Below are positions 22,485 to 30,951 of a stretch of DNA of 39,022 nt, piece after piece; the stretch's first letter is position 1, and the number at the start of each line of letters is the position of its first letter. The stretch is taken from positions 1-39,022 of the forward strand of contig CACWOX010000020.1 of assembly GCA_902762615.1 (NCBI GenBank), written 5' to 3'. The stretch comes from an uncultured Ruminococcus sp. Its GTDB lineage: Bacteria > Bacillota > Clostridia > Oscillospirales > Acutalibacteraceae. The translations under genes and the position numbers were made by a program. The notes beneath the pieces were generated by a model. That model did no database searches. It was given only the letters and a program-made list of their open reading frames with translations, and was not told the origin of the DNA.

Positions 22485-23891
22485 TTATGATTTACGGCGG
22501 AAAATTACAAATGCTGCCGCGCCCAATGCAGCCACCGCCGCAGCCGCAATGACGATGATAAGCCATACCCAAACAGAGCTGCCGGATTTGGCGTCTGAGG
22601 GTGAGACAGAATCGGTCTGCTGTGATTTATCGGACCAGTCTATAACAAAGCTGCTGAATCCGGTTGTCTGGAATACGAGCTTACCTTCCTTGTCGCAGTA
22701 AAATTCACCCAGCGACTCGGATAAGTAGGGCACTTCATCGGCGTCGTTATCTGTATTTTTTACGATGCGGGAAACCGTTACCTGCCTGTCCGCGGCATTT
22801 TGGCAGACCAGCTCCACCGTTGCCATTGTGCCGGGAAGAAGTGCGAATCCTTCGGGCAGCGAAACGGAATAGACCTCCGATGTTTCCGCCTTGGCGTTTG
22901 CGAGACTGAGGGCTTGCCCGGCGTCTTGGTCATTGGCAGGAGAAATGACAAGCATGCCGCGAAGCTGGTCGGCTGTGTATTTCTTGCCGGCTTCATCGAC
23001 CGCGACCGATTCCTGTCCTTCCTTTGCCTGCTGCCTGCCGGATTCGGGCATGAACTCAACAACAAAATAGGTCACTTCCTTGCTGACACTTGCGGAGAAC
23101 TTCCACGGCTTTTTGAGAGACATGCCGCCTATTCGGGCTGCGGTGGCAGTTTCTCCTTCAGCGTCCAGCCGGTAAAGCCTTGGCTCTGTTCCCTGAATAT
23201 CATCTGAAAGGTCACCCGAAACTCTCATGGTTTTGTCATCGACCAGATGAACGCGCGTTGTACCTACCCTCAGTGTGACCTTGTAGAATGCGTAAGCCGC
23301 TCCGTCTCTGGCGCCGGAACCCAATGCCTGCCGCGTTATGCCGGAAGCCGAACCTTCGCTGATCCTTTGCACGCTGTATTTGACTTTAGAGATGGAATAA
23401 CTGTTGCCGTTATTGTCTTCTGCTTCGTGGATATTGGAAGCGTAGGAGGACTTTGCCTGATTGTATAATTTTTGTACGGCGTTTCTGCGTTTATTCAAAT
23501 CTTTTTTTATGCGCTCCACCTGTTCAGAAGTGAAGCTGCTGTCTATTTCGTTGTAAATGCTTTGAATGCGCTTTTCGCAATCGGCATAAGCCTTGTCCTC
23601 GGATTTAAATTGATTGAGGTCATTTGCCTTTGCCGCCGCGATCATTGCTTCGGCGTGGACCTCCATTTCGCTGCAGCAGGCGGCAAGACGGCTCATAATA
23701 GCCTGCACCTTCGCTTCGCTGGCGGTTGGTTTGCTGCTTGCATTGCCGCTGTCGTATTGTGTCTCCGTGAGGCTGGTTTCTGCGGAATGCTCTGCGCCTG
23801 CGGCAAATACGCTCATTGAGCCTGAAGCAAACAGCATCATGCCTGCCATGATCATTGCGGATAGGCGATGTTGGTAACTAATTCGTTTCAT
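22485..23891 (-). CDS. secreted protein with a C-terminal membrane anchor
   Basis: A 468-residue protein from ATG 23891 (start MKRISYQHRLSAMIMAGMML). Residues 1-30 are a signal peptide ending SVFAAG. Next is a helical, charged region (about residues 55-150, rich in Glu, Lys, Ala and Gln). A beta-rich region follows, with TVELVCQ and GEFYCDKEGKLVFQTTGFSS, similar to repeat domains of surface proteins. The end has a Ser/Asp-rich linker, a 20-residue hydrophobic helix and RRKS. It is a surface protein anchored at its C-terminus; I know no function. It has no LPxTG. Confidence 0.75.
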   Translation of the reverse strand: MKRISYQHRLSAMIMAGMMLFASGSMSVFAAGAEHSAETSLTETQYDSGNASSKPTASEAKVQAIMSRLAACCSEMEVHAEAMIAAAKANDLNQFKSEDKAYADCEKRIQSIYNEIDSSFTSEQVERIKKDLNKRRNAVQKLYNQAKSSYASNIHEAEDNNGNSYSISKVKYSVQRISEGSASGITRQALGSGARDGAAYAFYKVTLRVGTTRVHLVDDKTMRVSGDLSDDIQGTEPRLYRLDAEGETATAARIGGMSLKKPWKFSASVSKEVTYFVVEFMPESGRQQAKEGQESVAVDEAGKKYTADQLRGMLVISPANDQDAGQALSLANAKAETSEVYSVSLPEGFALLPGTMATVELVCQNAADRQVTVSRIVKNTDNDADEVPYLSESLGEFYCDKEGKLVFQTTGFSSFVIDWSDKSQQTDSVSPSDAKSGSSVWVWLIIVIAAAAVAALGAAAFVIFRRKS

Positions 23892-23942
23892 AAATGCATC
23901 CTCCGTACTTTTTTTGTTTTAATGACTCATTCCGTTGTAAAG

Positions 23943-23985
23943 AAAAAGCCGCAAATTATGCTGCAACACATAAATTTACGGCTTT
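23943..23985 (-). terminator. terminator of the tRNA gene
   Basis: On the minus strand AAGCCGTAAATT pairs with AATTTGCGGCTT with one mismatch, then TTTTT. It is right after the CCA end. Confidence 0.75.
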
Positions 23986-23988
23986 GAC

Positions 23989-24065
23989 TGGCGCGCTTGG
24001 AGGGGCTCGAACCCCCGACCTTTTGATTCGTAGTCAAACACTCTATCCAGCTGAGCTACAAGCGC
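23989..24065 (-). tRNA. tRNA-Arg (anticodon ACG)
   Basis: On the minus strand a 7-bp acceptor stem GCGCTTG/CAAGCGC, D arm (TAGCTCAGCTGGATAGAG), anticodon arm TTTGA-CTACGAA-TCAAA with anticodon ACG, and T arm with GTTCGAGCC. The 3' end has a G discriminator and an encoded CCA (23989-23991). ACG is expected to be deaminated to ICG and read CGU, CGC and CGA. Confidence 0.95.
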
Positions 24066-24113
24066 ATATAATACATACTGATTTTGAGGTATGTCTTCCT
24101 CAAGTGCTTGAAT

Positions 24114-24142
24114 AGTATAACACCTTCCGACTCAAATGTCAA
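24114..24142 (-). promoter_or_regulatory. promoter of tRNA-Arg
   Basis: On the minus strand TTGACA (24142-24137) and TATACT (24119-24114) are 17 bases apart. The leader of about 45 bases has a TTGAGG/CCTCAA inverted repeat. Confidence 0.7.
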
Positions 24143-24199
24143 GTGTTTTTTTATATTTTTTTCCACTACAAATAAAAATAAAAATTATAGAAAAAACTA

Positions 24200-24228
24200 T
24201 TGCAAATCATTTTGTTATATGCTACAAT
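24200..24228 (+). promoter_or_regulatory. promoter of secG
   Basis: TTGCAA (24200-24205), 17-base spacer, TACAAT (24223-24228). Confidence 0.65.
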
Positions 24229-24313
24229 ATACGGGTATGCAAGTATGAAAATAATATACAATGCCCGTCTTTATTTGTACTGCAATTATTGTTGCTATGG
24301 AGGTGTAGACTAT

Positions 24314-24577
24314 ATGCTGACGGCTTGGGAATGGATAATAAGCATTCTGCTTATGGTGGTAGCGGTTGTCCTCATTATCATCGTGCTCTTCCAGCAGAGT
24401 GACGACGACGGACTTTCGGGCGCCATCGGGGGTTCTTCCTCCGCTTATGATTCTTACCTGGGCAAAAACGAGAGCAGAACGACCTCTGCCAAGCTCGCTA
24501 AATTTACCAAGATGCTGGCTGCCGTGTTCTTTGTTTTTGTTATGGTACTTGACATTATTATTCTCATCAATAAATAA
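24314..24577 (+). CDS. secG: preprotein translocase subunit SecG
   Basis: An 87-residue protein from ATG 24314, GGAGG 10 bases upstream. It has the SecG plan: membrane helix 1 (WIISILLMVVAVVLIIIVLF), the QQSDDDGLSGAIGG segment with the conserved Gly-rich loop, then helix 2 (MLAAVFFVFVMVLDIIILI). It is the small accessory subunit of SecYEG. It is followed by a terminator and then rnr, a standard Firmicutes order. Confidence 0.93.
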   Translation: MLTAWEWIISILLMVVAVVLIIIVLFQQSDDDGLSGAIGGSSSAYDSYLGKNESRTTSAKLAKFTKMLAAVFFVFVMVLDIIILINK

Positions 24578-24606
24578 TGTCATGCAGGACAATTCTATGT
24601 CAAAGC

Positions 24607-24645
24607 ATATGCGAAGCAGGTTGCTCTGTTTCGCATATTTTTTTG
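24607..24645 (+). terminator. terminator between secG and rnr
   Basis: ATATGCGAA (24607-24615) and TTCGCATAT (24630-24638) make a 9-bp stem followed by T8. It may act as a partial attenuator before rnr. Confidence 0.8.
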
Positions 24646-24696
24646 TTTTTTTAAAGATTATTATTATCAAATCAACAGACAGGAGTGATCAAAGAT

Positions 24697-26817
24697 ATGC
24701 AGCTTACTGAGCAGCAAATATTCATCCGCGACGAGCTGAGCCGCAAGAGCAGGCTTTTACGGATAGACAAAGTGGTGAAGGAACTGGGCGTCACCGACGT
24801 TCCGGAATTCATCAAAGATCTCAACGCGCTTGAACGGGCAGGCGAGATCATTCTCTCCAAAAAGAACAACATTCAGAGTGTCAGAGGGTCGGGGCTTGTC
24901 AAGGCGAAAATAGTCTCCATGTCGCGCAGCTTTTGCTTTGCCAAGCCCGACGATGGGGGAGAGGACGTTTATATTGCCTCCGGCGACGCTATGGGAGCGC
25001 TTCCCGGCGACAAAATCATCATTTCGGTACACGCAGATGACAAAGGCATGAGCGGAAAGGTTCGCGCCGTGTATGAATACGGCGACAGAACGGCTGTCGG
25101 CACGGTCAAGCGATTTCACGGCAAGCCGGAGCTTTACGCCGACGCGTTTTATCACGCGCCCATCGAGATTGCCAAAAATAAAATCGACGCGCACGAGGGC
25201 GAAAAGGTGCTGGCAAAGATTAAATATTCCCCCGACGGAAGGAAGCTCACCTGCAACCTGATCAAGGTTTACGGAGAGGCGGAATGTGCCAGGGTTTGCG
25301 CCGACGCGATCATCGACGCGCTTGGAATTCCGCATGAATTCAGCGAAGAAGCGCTCTCTGAAGCCAAGCGGATCAATGAGGCGGGAATTGCCTCCGACGA
25401 TCTGAACAACCGCGCCGACCTGAGAGACTGGAACATCTTCACCATTGACGGAGCCGACGCCAAGGATCTCGACGACGCGATATTCGTCAGGCGGACAAAG
25501 GAGGGCTTTGAGCTGTCGGTGCATATCGCGGACGTTTCGCATTATGTGACCGACGGAAGCCCGCTTGACAGGGAGGCTCTCAGCCGCGGAACATCGGTGT
25601 ATTTTGCCGACCGCGTGATTCCGATGTACCCTGTGGATATCTCCAACGGCATATGCTCGCTCAACGCGCACACCGATAAGCTGACGTTCAGCGCCTTCAT
25701 GACCTACGACAGCCAAGGGAATATGCTGGACTACCGCTTTGAAAAATCCGTGATCAATTCAAAGGTGCGCGGCGTGTATTCCGAGGTCAACGCCATTCTG
25801 GACGGCAGCGCTTCGGCTGAGATCGCGGACAAGTATGCCTGCGTCCGCTGCGCTCTGGACGATGCGCTGGCATTGTACAAAATCCTGGACGAAGCCGCCG
25901 ACCGCCGCGGAAACGTGCATTTCAGCAGCACGGAGTCGCAGTTTGTGCTGGACGAAAACGGCGTGTGCATCGGACTGAAGGAACGCGAAAGCGGCACAGC
26001 CGAAAAGATGATAGAGCAGTTCATGATAGCAGCCAATACCGCCGCTTCCAGGCTGGCGCGCAAGGCGAAGATTTCCTTTATCTACCGCGTGCATGAATCG
26101 CCCGACCCTGAATCGCTGCAAAGAGCCGCCATGCTGCTGCGTGTGGTCGGTGTGGATGCAAGGCGCATCTGCGGCAGTCCCAAGCCTGCCGATATCGACA
26201 GGGTGCTTTGCGAGGTCAAGGGCAAGCCCTATGAAGAAATTGTGTCCAATGTGCTGCTCAGGGCTATGGCGAAGGCGCGGTATGACACCGAGCCGCTGGG
26301 ACATTACGGTCTGGCGCTCATGGATTACAGCCATTTCACCTCGCCAATCCGCCGCTATCCCGACACCTTCATTCACCGCGTGCTGTCGGAACTGGTCGGG
26401 GGAAAAACGCAGTACGCCATCACCAAGCGCTTTTACGGCAAGGCGCTCGACGCAGCGGCGCTTTCGTCCGAATATGAGGTGCGTGCCGTCACCGCCGAAC
26501 GCCGCACCGAGGACTGCTATATGGCGGAGTATATGGCAAAATTCATAGGAGAAGATTTTGACGGCACCATCAGTCACGTCGTGGACAGCGGCTTCTTTGT
26601 GCGGCTCTCCAACAGCGCCGAGGGCATGGTGCATCTCGACGATCTGCCCTATGACGAATACGAATACGACGGGTTTGCCTCTCTGCGCGGCAGGCTCGGC
26701 GGAAAAACCTACCGCGTTGGCGACCGTCTCAGAATCAGGGTGGCTGCCGCACGCATTGCCACAGGCAAAGTCTCCTTTGTGCCTGCCGAATCCGGCGACG
26801 AAGCGGAACAGTATTGA
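24697..26817 (+). CDS. rnr: ribonuclease R
   Basis: A 706-residue 3'-5' exoribonuclease of the RNase II/R family; ATG 24697 has AGGAG 11 bases upstream (an upstream GTG overlaps that site). There is an N-terminal winged-helix-like part with KVVKELG, cold-shock domains (about 60-220; SFCFAKPDDGGEDVYI), then the RNB catalytic domain starting FTIDGADAKDLDDAIFV (the Asp cluster for Mg2+). RIHR-like PIRRYPDTFIHRVLSEL follows, and a C-terminal S1 domain (GTISHVVDSGFFVRL). It degrades structured RNA and takes part in RNA quality control. The usual smpB partner is not next to it. Confidence 0.95.
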   Translation: MQLTEQQIFIRDELSRKSRLLRIDKVVKELGVTDVPEFIKDLNALERAGEIILSKKNNIQSVRGSGLVKAKIVSMSRSFCFAKPDDGGEDVYIASGDAMGALPGDKIIISVHADDKGMSGKVRAVYEYGDRTAVGTVKRFHGKPELYADAFYHAPIEIAKNKIDAHEGEKVLAKIKYSPDGRKLTCNLIKVYGEAECARVCADAIIDALGIPHEFSEEALSEAKRINEAGIASDDLNNRADLRDWNIFTIDGADAKDLDDAIFVRRTKEGFELSVHIADVSHYVTDGSPLDREALSRGTSVYFADRVIPMYPVDISNGICSLNAHTDKLTFSAFMTYDSQGNMLDYRFEKSVINSKVRGVYSEVNAILDGSASAEIADKYACVRCALDDALALYKILDEAADRRGNVHFSSTESQFVLDENGVCIGLKERESGTAEKMIEQFMIAANTAASRLARKAKISFIYRVHESPDPESLQRAAMLLRVVGVDARRICGSPKPADIDRVLCEVKGKPYEEIVSNVLLRAMAKARYDTEPLGHYGLALMDYSHFTSPIRRYPDTFIHRVLSELVGGKTQYAITKRFYGKALDAAALSSEYEVRAVTAERRTEDCYMAEYMAKFIGEDFDGTISHVVDSGFFVRLSNSAEGMVHLDDLPYDEYEYDGFASLRGRLGGKTYRVGDRLRIRVAAARIATGKVSFVPAESGDEAEQY

Positions 26818-26833
26818 TGAACGCACAGTCTCA

Positions 26834-26880
26834 TAAAAAAACAGCCGACAGGATTTTTGGAATGCCTGCCGGCTGTTTGC
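26834..26880. terminator. bidirectional terminator between rnr and the Wzz/kinase-like gene
   Basis: ACAGCCGACAGG (26841-26852) pairs with CCTGCCGGCTGT (26865-26876) with one mismatch. A run of seven A on the left gives U residues for the minus strand; TTTG on the right serves rnr. Confidence 0.75.
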
Positions 26881-26904
26881 CGTTTACATGTATTGTCTGT
26901 TGGA

Positions 26905-28281
26905 TTAATAATTGGTGGATAGCCCCGGAATCGGAATATTGCCGAAGTTCATAATGCCGTCCACAATGAATCCCGGAATGGCAATATCCATGGCGTTGAT
27001 CATTTTGACGGTCTTGGTGATGTCGGGATATCGGGTGGAATTGTATCTGACCGTCAGCACAATGCTTCCCGCAAGATTGCCTGCGATCAGTGCGTCTCCC
27101 ACTTCGTTTAAGTAAGGCGTATTCAAAATGACGTAATCATAGCCGTCGGTCAGCTGATGCAGCAGAGCGGCAAATCCGTCTGACGAAAGCAGTTCCGAGG
27201 GATTGGCGGGAAGAGAACCGGAAGGCAGCAGATCGAGGTTTTCGGCTATGCCGCGTTTTATGGCGCCGTCTGTATCGGAATCGCCGGCAAGCAGGGTTGT
27301 GAGTCCCTTATCGCCCTGAACGCTGCATTCGCTGTAATCAGAGGGATTTCTCAGATCGGCGTCCACCAGAAGCACTCTTTTTCCCGTCTGGGCGAAGGAA
27401 ATCGCGATATTGGCGGCGACGATGAAATGACTGCCCCTGCGGTCCATGTTGCCCACGCCGGAGACGGCAATTGCCTTTTTGCCTGATTTGTCAAGAGAGG
27501 ATTTCAGCTCGGTGCGGATGGTCTTGTAGCTTTCCGCGTAATGGGGCTTTACATCGTCGCGATTGACAAGCGTGGAATGGTTTTTGCCCAAAATATTTCT
27601 TGTCTTCAGCTCACCGATAACCGGCAGGGAATAGATTCTGCTGAGTTCACGGGGATCCTTGACAGTGTGGGTGATGAGGTCGAAAAAGAGGATCAACGCA
27701 CATACGGCAACAAAGGCTATGCGCATTCGCTTTTCCGAGCCGGAGCTGACGTTGGAGGAATAATTGGGAACCGCGCGGTTGATGATCTCCGCTTTGCCGC
27801 TGGGAGACAGCTTTGCAACATATTTCGGAGCGATATCGGCGAGGGCGTTGCACAGCGCAGCCGATACCTCGGGATCGTATGTGGTAGAGGAAATGATCAC
27901 CATTTCATCCTCTTTGGAGTTGTATACGCTGAGTTTTCCTTTGACCTGAGACGGGCTGAGCTTTCCGTCATTAAGGCTGAATACATTCTTGAGGTGCTCC
28001 GCATCGACAGTCTCCACAATGCTGTCGGCAACTTCCTGCATTGCCTCATCGCCTTTCAGCACCATTGTGTAGCTGGTGATCATATTGATGGTTGTCTCTT
28101 TTACGGAAGAATTGTTTTCAAATCTCACGAACATCAAGGCGCTTGACGAGTAGGTCGGCGTGGTTTTTTGATTGGAAATACTTCCCGCAATGAGGGCGAT
28201 CAGCAGCGCAACCCAGATCTTGCTCAGAAGATTGAGAAGAATCCGTTTGATATTGATTGCCTCGGTTTCATCGAATCTCAA
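26905..28281 (-). CDS. Wzz/CapA-CapB-like protein with a degenerate kinase site
   Basis: A 458-residue protein from TTG 28281 (GGAG 8 bases upstream). Residues 1-215 are a chain-length-determinant (Wzz) part with two membrane helices (about 18-36 and 187-205). Residues 225-458 are a CpsD/BY-kinase-like fold: YAESYKTIRTELKSSL, then VLLVDADLRNPS (Walker A' intact), LPSGSLPANPSELL, and DYVILNTPY (Walker B-like, with Asn in place of the usual Asp). Where relatives have a P-loop GEGKST, it reads GVGNMDRRGSHF, with no GK[ST]. A C-terminal Tyr cluster is missing too. It is probably a pseudokinase. It is 27 bases after ldh, with no capsule genes nearby. Confidence 0.75.
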   Translation of the reverse strand: MRFDETEAINIKRILLNLLSKIWVALLIALIAGSISNQKTTPTYSSSALMFVRFENNSSVKETTINMITSYTMVLKGDEAMQEVADSIVETVDAEHLKNVFSLNDGKLSPSQVKGKLSVYNSKEDEMVIISSTTYDPEVSAALCNALADIAPKYVAKLSPSGKAEIINRAVPNYSSNVSSGSEKRMRIAFVAVCALILFFDLITHTVKDPRELSRIYSLPVIGELKTRNILGKNHSTLVNRDDVKPHYAESYKTIRTELKSSLDKSGKKAIAVSGVGNMDRRGSHFIVAANIAISFAQTGKRVLLVDADLRNPSDYSECSVQGDKGLTTLLAGDSDTDGAIKRGIAENLDLLPSGSLPANPSELLSSDGFAALLHQLTDGYDYVILNTPYLNEVGDALIAGNLAGSIVLTVRYNSTRYPDITKTVKMINAMDIAIPGFIVDGIMNFGNIPIPGLSTNY

Positions 28282-28308
28282 TTCAATTGCTCCTTTCGGT
28301 TGAGTTGA

Positions 28309-29256
28309 TTAAAAAATATCGTCTATCACTGCCTTGAGCGTATCGGCGGAGCCTCTGAGCGCAAGTGCCTCCTGACCGCTGAGTTCGATGGGAACCGAAG
28401 CCTCTACGCCGTTTATTCCGACGATGGCAGGCATGCTCAGCGCGATATCGCTGATGCCGTAATTGTCATGCTGAATGCTGGAGACGGGGAGAATGGACTT
28501 TTCGTCGCGCACGATGGCTTCGCAGATTCTTTTGACCGACATGGCGATTCCGTAGTAGGTCGCGCCTTTGCGGTTGATGATTTCATAGGCGCTGTTTTTG
28601 ACGTTCTCCGCAATCTCGTTCATGGAAGCCTGATGATTGAAATGCCCTCTCATTTCGCAGAAATTATTGAGCGGAATGCCCGAAACATTGGCGCTGCTCC
28701 ATGCGGCGATCTCGCTGTCGCCGTGTTCGCCTATGATAAAGGCGTGTACCGAACGGCTGTCCACGCCGAGGTGCTGCCCCAGAAGATATTTCAGACGGGC
28801 AGTGTCCAGCACCGTGCCGGAGCCGAAAACGCGGTTCTCAGGAAAGCCGCTGAGTCTGGCGGCGGCGTAGGTCAGTATGTCGACCGGATTTGCGACGATG
28901 AGCAGAATGCCTTCGGTGTTGTGCTTGGCGATTTCGGGAATGATGCTCTTGAATATGCCCACGTTTTTCTTGACCAGATCAAGCCGCGTCTCGCCCGGCT
29001 TCTGCCCCGCGCCTGCCGTTACCACGATGATCGCGGCATCGGAAATATCGCTGTAGTCGCCTGCGTAGATATTCATCGGCTTGGCAAAGGGAAGCCCGTG
29101 GCTGATGTCAAGCGCTTCCCCCTCCGCTTTTTCGCGGCTGACGTCGATCAGTACCATTTCGCTGAAAAGTCCGCTTTCCATCAGAGCGAATGCAGAGGCG
29201 GAACCCACAAAACCGCAGCCGACAATGGCGACTTTTCTGCTGTTTATTTTTGTCAT
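28309..29256 (-). CDS. ldh: L-lactate dehydrogenase
   Basis: A 315-residue NAD-dependent enzyme converting pyruvate to lactate, from ATG 29256 (GTGAGG 8 bases upstream; TTG 29262 would add two residues). It has the dinucleotide fold VAIVGCGFVGSASAFALM, the substrate loop AGAGQKPGETRLDL (the Gln at this position marks lactate rather than malate specificity), ANPVDILTYAA, and the catalytic IGEHGDSE. It precedes the Wzz/kinase-like gene by 27 bases, so both may be one transcript. Confidence 0.95.
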   Translation of the reverse strand: MTKINSRKVAIVGCGFVGSASAFALMESGLFSEMVLIDVSREKAEGEALDISHGLPFAKPMNIYAGDYSDISDAAIIVVTAGAGQKPGETRLDLVKKNVGIFKSIIPEIAKHNTEGILLIVANPVDILTYAAARLSGFPENRVFGSGTVLDTARLKYLLGQHLGVDSRSVHAFIIGEHGDSEIAAWSSANVSGIPLNNFCEMRGHFNHQASMNEIAENVKNSAYEIINRKGATYYGIAMSVKRICEAIVRDEKSILPVSSIQHDNYGISDIALSMPAIVGINGVEASVPIELSGQEALALRGSADTLKAVIDDIF

Positions 29257-29283
29257 TTGCAATTACCTCACTTCTGTGTTCAT

Positions 29284-29337
29284 AAAAAAGACCCGACGGT
29301 CAATTTCAATAAATGTATTATTTCCCGTCGGGCTTTT
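29284..29337. terminator. terminator between the hydrolase and ldh
   Basis: CCCGACGG (29292-29299) pairs with CCGTCGGG (29325-29332) around a 25-base loop. A run of A on the left and T on the right suit both strands; for the minus-strand hydrolase the U run follows. Confidence 0.65.
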
Positions 29338-29383
29338 ATTATTTATTATTATAAAACAGATTGAACACAAAATCAAGGCTTTT

Positions 29384-30175
29384 TTATCTTTCCTTGATAG
29401 CCTGTCTGAGAATTTCGGCATATTGCTCGGGCTGAGCTGTCTGATATCCGCAGTGAGCATAGCCGTGAATGTCCCGGTAATCGGCGTAGGGATAGGCTTT
29501 CATGAGTCGTGTGCGCGATTTGCGGGCAGGCTCCTCGTCAGAGAAGAAGAAAACCATGCGCTTCTGAGCGTCGGCGCTGAAATCCGGAAGGTCGCATTTG
29601 TAGCATATCCTTACAAGATTATCGACCGTCTTTTTGGAAAAATGTCTGCGCTGACTTGTCATTGAACGGATGAGCGGTTTATATTGCTCCGCCTTGTCCT
29701 TGGCGACAAATTTGAGAAAAGGATTGTTCATCAAGCCGTTATAGGCTGCTTCGTGGTCGTCGGTATCGAATACCTTGACCAGCGACGTGAATTTATTGTG
29801 CATAAATGCGCGGAAAAACGGGTTGAAATGGAAAAAGGGTCCGCCGTCAAAAAATCCGCAGGTGAGGGGAATGTTTTCTTCTTCCAGCCTTTTGGCGACA
29901 GCCAGAGCGATTTCCGCCCCCATGGAGCTGCCCTGCACCATTGCCACGGAGAAGATGCCGTTTTCTTTGAGATATCCCACCAGCTTGTCCACCTCGCCTT
30001 GTAAAGGCAGCAGGTCGGTGCCGTCATTGCCGTGTCCGTCGAGGGTCGGCATGATCACATAATATTCGTCGGCAAGATATCTGCCGTAGGGTTCGCAGTC
30101 GGCTGCGCTGCTGATCATGCCGTGAATCAGCATGACCGCCGGATTTTCTCTGTTTCCCAATGTTTCAAATGTTAT
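29384..30175 (-). CDS. alpha/beta hydrolase with a possible AUA start
   Basis: About 260 residues, cytoplasmic. Motifs: VMLIHGMISSAADC (oxyanion region), VQGSSMGAEIAL (nucleophile Ser in GxSxG), and a late His in GYAHCGYQTAQPEQYAEIL. It hydrolyses esters, amides or similar bonds of unknown type. The start is odd: AGGAGG (30189-30184) is followed at exactly 8 bases by ATA (30175) and then ITFETLGNRENPAV. The first normal start, TTG 30160, is 23 bases from the site. ATG to ATA is a single transition. It is 45 bases after a MarR gene, so probably under it. Confidence 0.75.
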   Translation of the reverse strand: MTFETLGNRENPAVMLIHGMISSAADCEPYGRYLADEYYVIMPTLDGHGNDGTDLLPLQGEVDKLVGYLKENGIFSVAMVQGSSMGAEIALAVAKRLEEENIPLTCGFFDGGPFFHFNPFFRAFMHNKFTSLVKVFDTDDHEAAYNGLMNNPFLKFVAKDKAEQYKPLIRSMTSQRRHFSKKTVDNLVRICYKCDLPDFSADAQKRMVFFFSDEEPARKSRTRLMKAYPYADYRDIHGYAHCGYQTAQPEQYAEILRQAIKER

Positions 30176-30220
30176 TGTCTTTTCCTCCTGATTTTCTGTA
30201 TTTTTTGTATTTTTTCTTGT

Positions 30221-30667
30221 TTATGCCTGCATGTTTCTGATGTTGGTTTCTATGACATCTGCCATCTGCGACAGAATGTCCACCGCCTCGGGCGGCAATT
30301 GTCCGGCAAGCTCGCTGATCTGGCTTACCATGCCGCTGTGTAACGCACGGTGTTCCTCAAAGACTGCCTTTCCGCTTTCGCTGAGAAAAAGTCCGGTTGC
30401 CCTGCCGCCCTTTTCGGACGGGTTTTTGACAATCAATCCCTTCTGCTCCAAAAATGACAGAATCTGCGATACCGCGCCTTTGGTGATCATGAATTCGGCG
30501 GCAATTTCCGTCAGCGTAATTCCCTCGCTTTCGCCTATAATCTCGATCATGTGGCTCTGTGCGGGGTAGAGCACAAGTCCGTCGGAATAGGTATGCGGCT
30601 TTTTGAGAGTGGAATTGTAAATATTGATAAGTCTGTATGCCCTTGTCAAAAGCTGAAATGAGTCCAT
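30221..30667 (-). CDS. MarR-family transcriptional regulator
   Basis: A 148-residue winged-helix regulator from ATG 30667 (AAAGGAGG 6 bases upstream). The HTH runs from ITLTEIAAEFMITKGAVSQI to LEQKGLIVKN, with the wing following (GGRATGLFLSESG). The N- and C-terminal helices form the dimer. It overlaps none of its neighbours and reads towards the alpha/beta hydrolase, which it probably controls along with itself, since a tandem operator sits in its own promoter. Confidence 0.9.
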   Translation of the reverse strand: MDSFQLLTRAYRLINIYNSTLKKPHTYSDGLVLYPAQSHMIEIIGESEGITLTEIAAEFMITKGAVSQILSFLEQKGLIVKNPSEKGGRATGLFLSESGKAVFEEHRALHSGMVSQISELAGQLPPEAVDILSQMADVIETNIRNMQA

Positions 30668-30688
30668 TGCGTTCCTCCTTTGCGCATG

Positions 30689-30717
30689 TTTAGCAGCTAA
30701 AGTTTAGTGACTAAACT
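30689..30717 (-). promoter_or_regulatory. tandem MarR operator
   Basis: Two palindromes: TTTAG-CAG-CTAAA (30689-30701) and AGTTTAG-TGA-CTAAACT (30701-30717). Four half-sites alternate in direction, with centres 14 bases apart. They cover the start of transcription of the marR gene. Confidence 0.75.
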
Positions 30718-30718
30718 A

Positions 30719-30747
30719 AATATATCACTTGCTTTTGGATTTGTCAA
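30719..30747 (-). promoter_or_regulatory. marR promoter
   Basis: On the minus strand TTGACA (30747-30742), 17-base spacer, TATATT (30724-30719). The operator begins next to the -10 box. Confidence 0.8.
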
Positions 30748-30827
30748 GTATTTTCAATTAAAAAAATTAAAAAACAAAAAATGGCTTGTTTTGAGAAATA
30801 TCTGAAATGTAAATTTTCTGTGCGATG

Positions 30828-30856
30828 TTTACAAGGGTAAAAAAATATGGTATTAT
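30828..30856 (+). promoter_or_regulatory. promoter of the peptidoglycan-binding protein gene
   Basis: TTTACA (30828-30833), 17-base spacer, TATTAT (30851-30856). Confidence 0.6.
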
Positions 30857-30951
30857 ATACTTATCTGACAGCGATGAACCTGTTTGGATTCTTTGTTGAT
30901 AATCGGTTTTTCATATAAATGCACGATAATTGTTGTGAGGAGCTAAAGAGA

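Noticed and set aside
24757-26826. Long minus-strand frames opposite rnr
   Set aside because: They are shadows of rnr, which has full RNase R motifs; the opposite frames have no ribosome binding sites or motifs.
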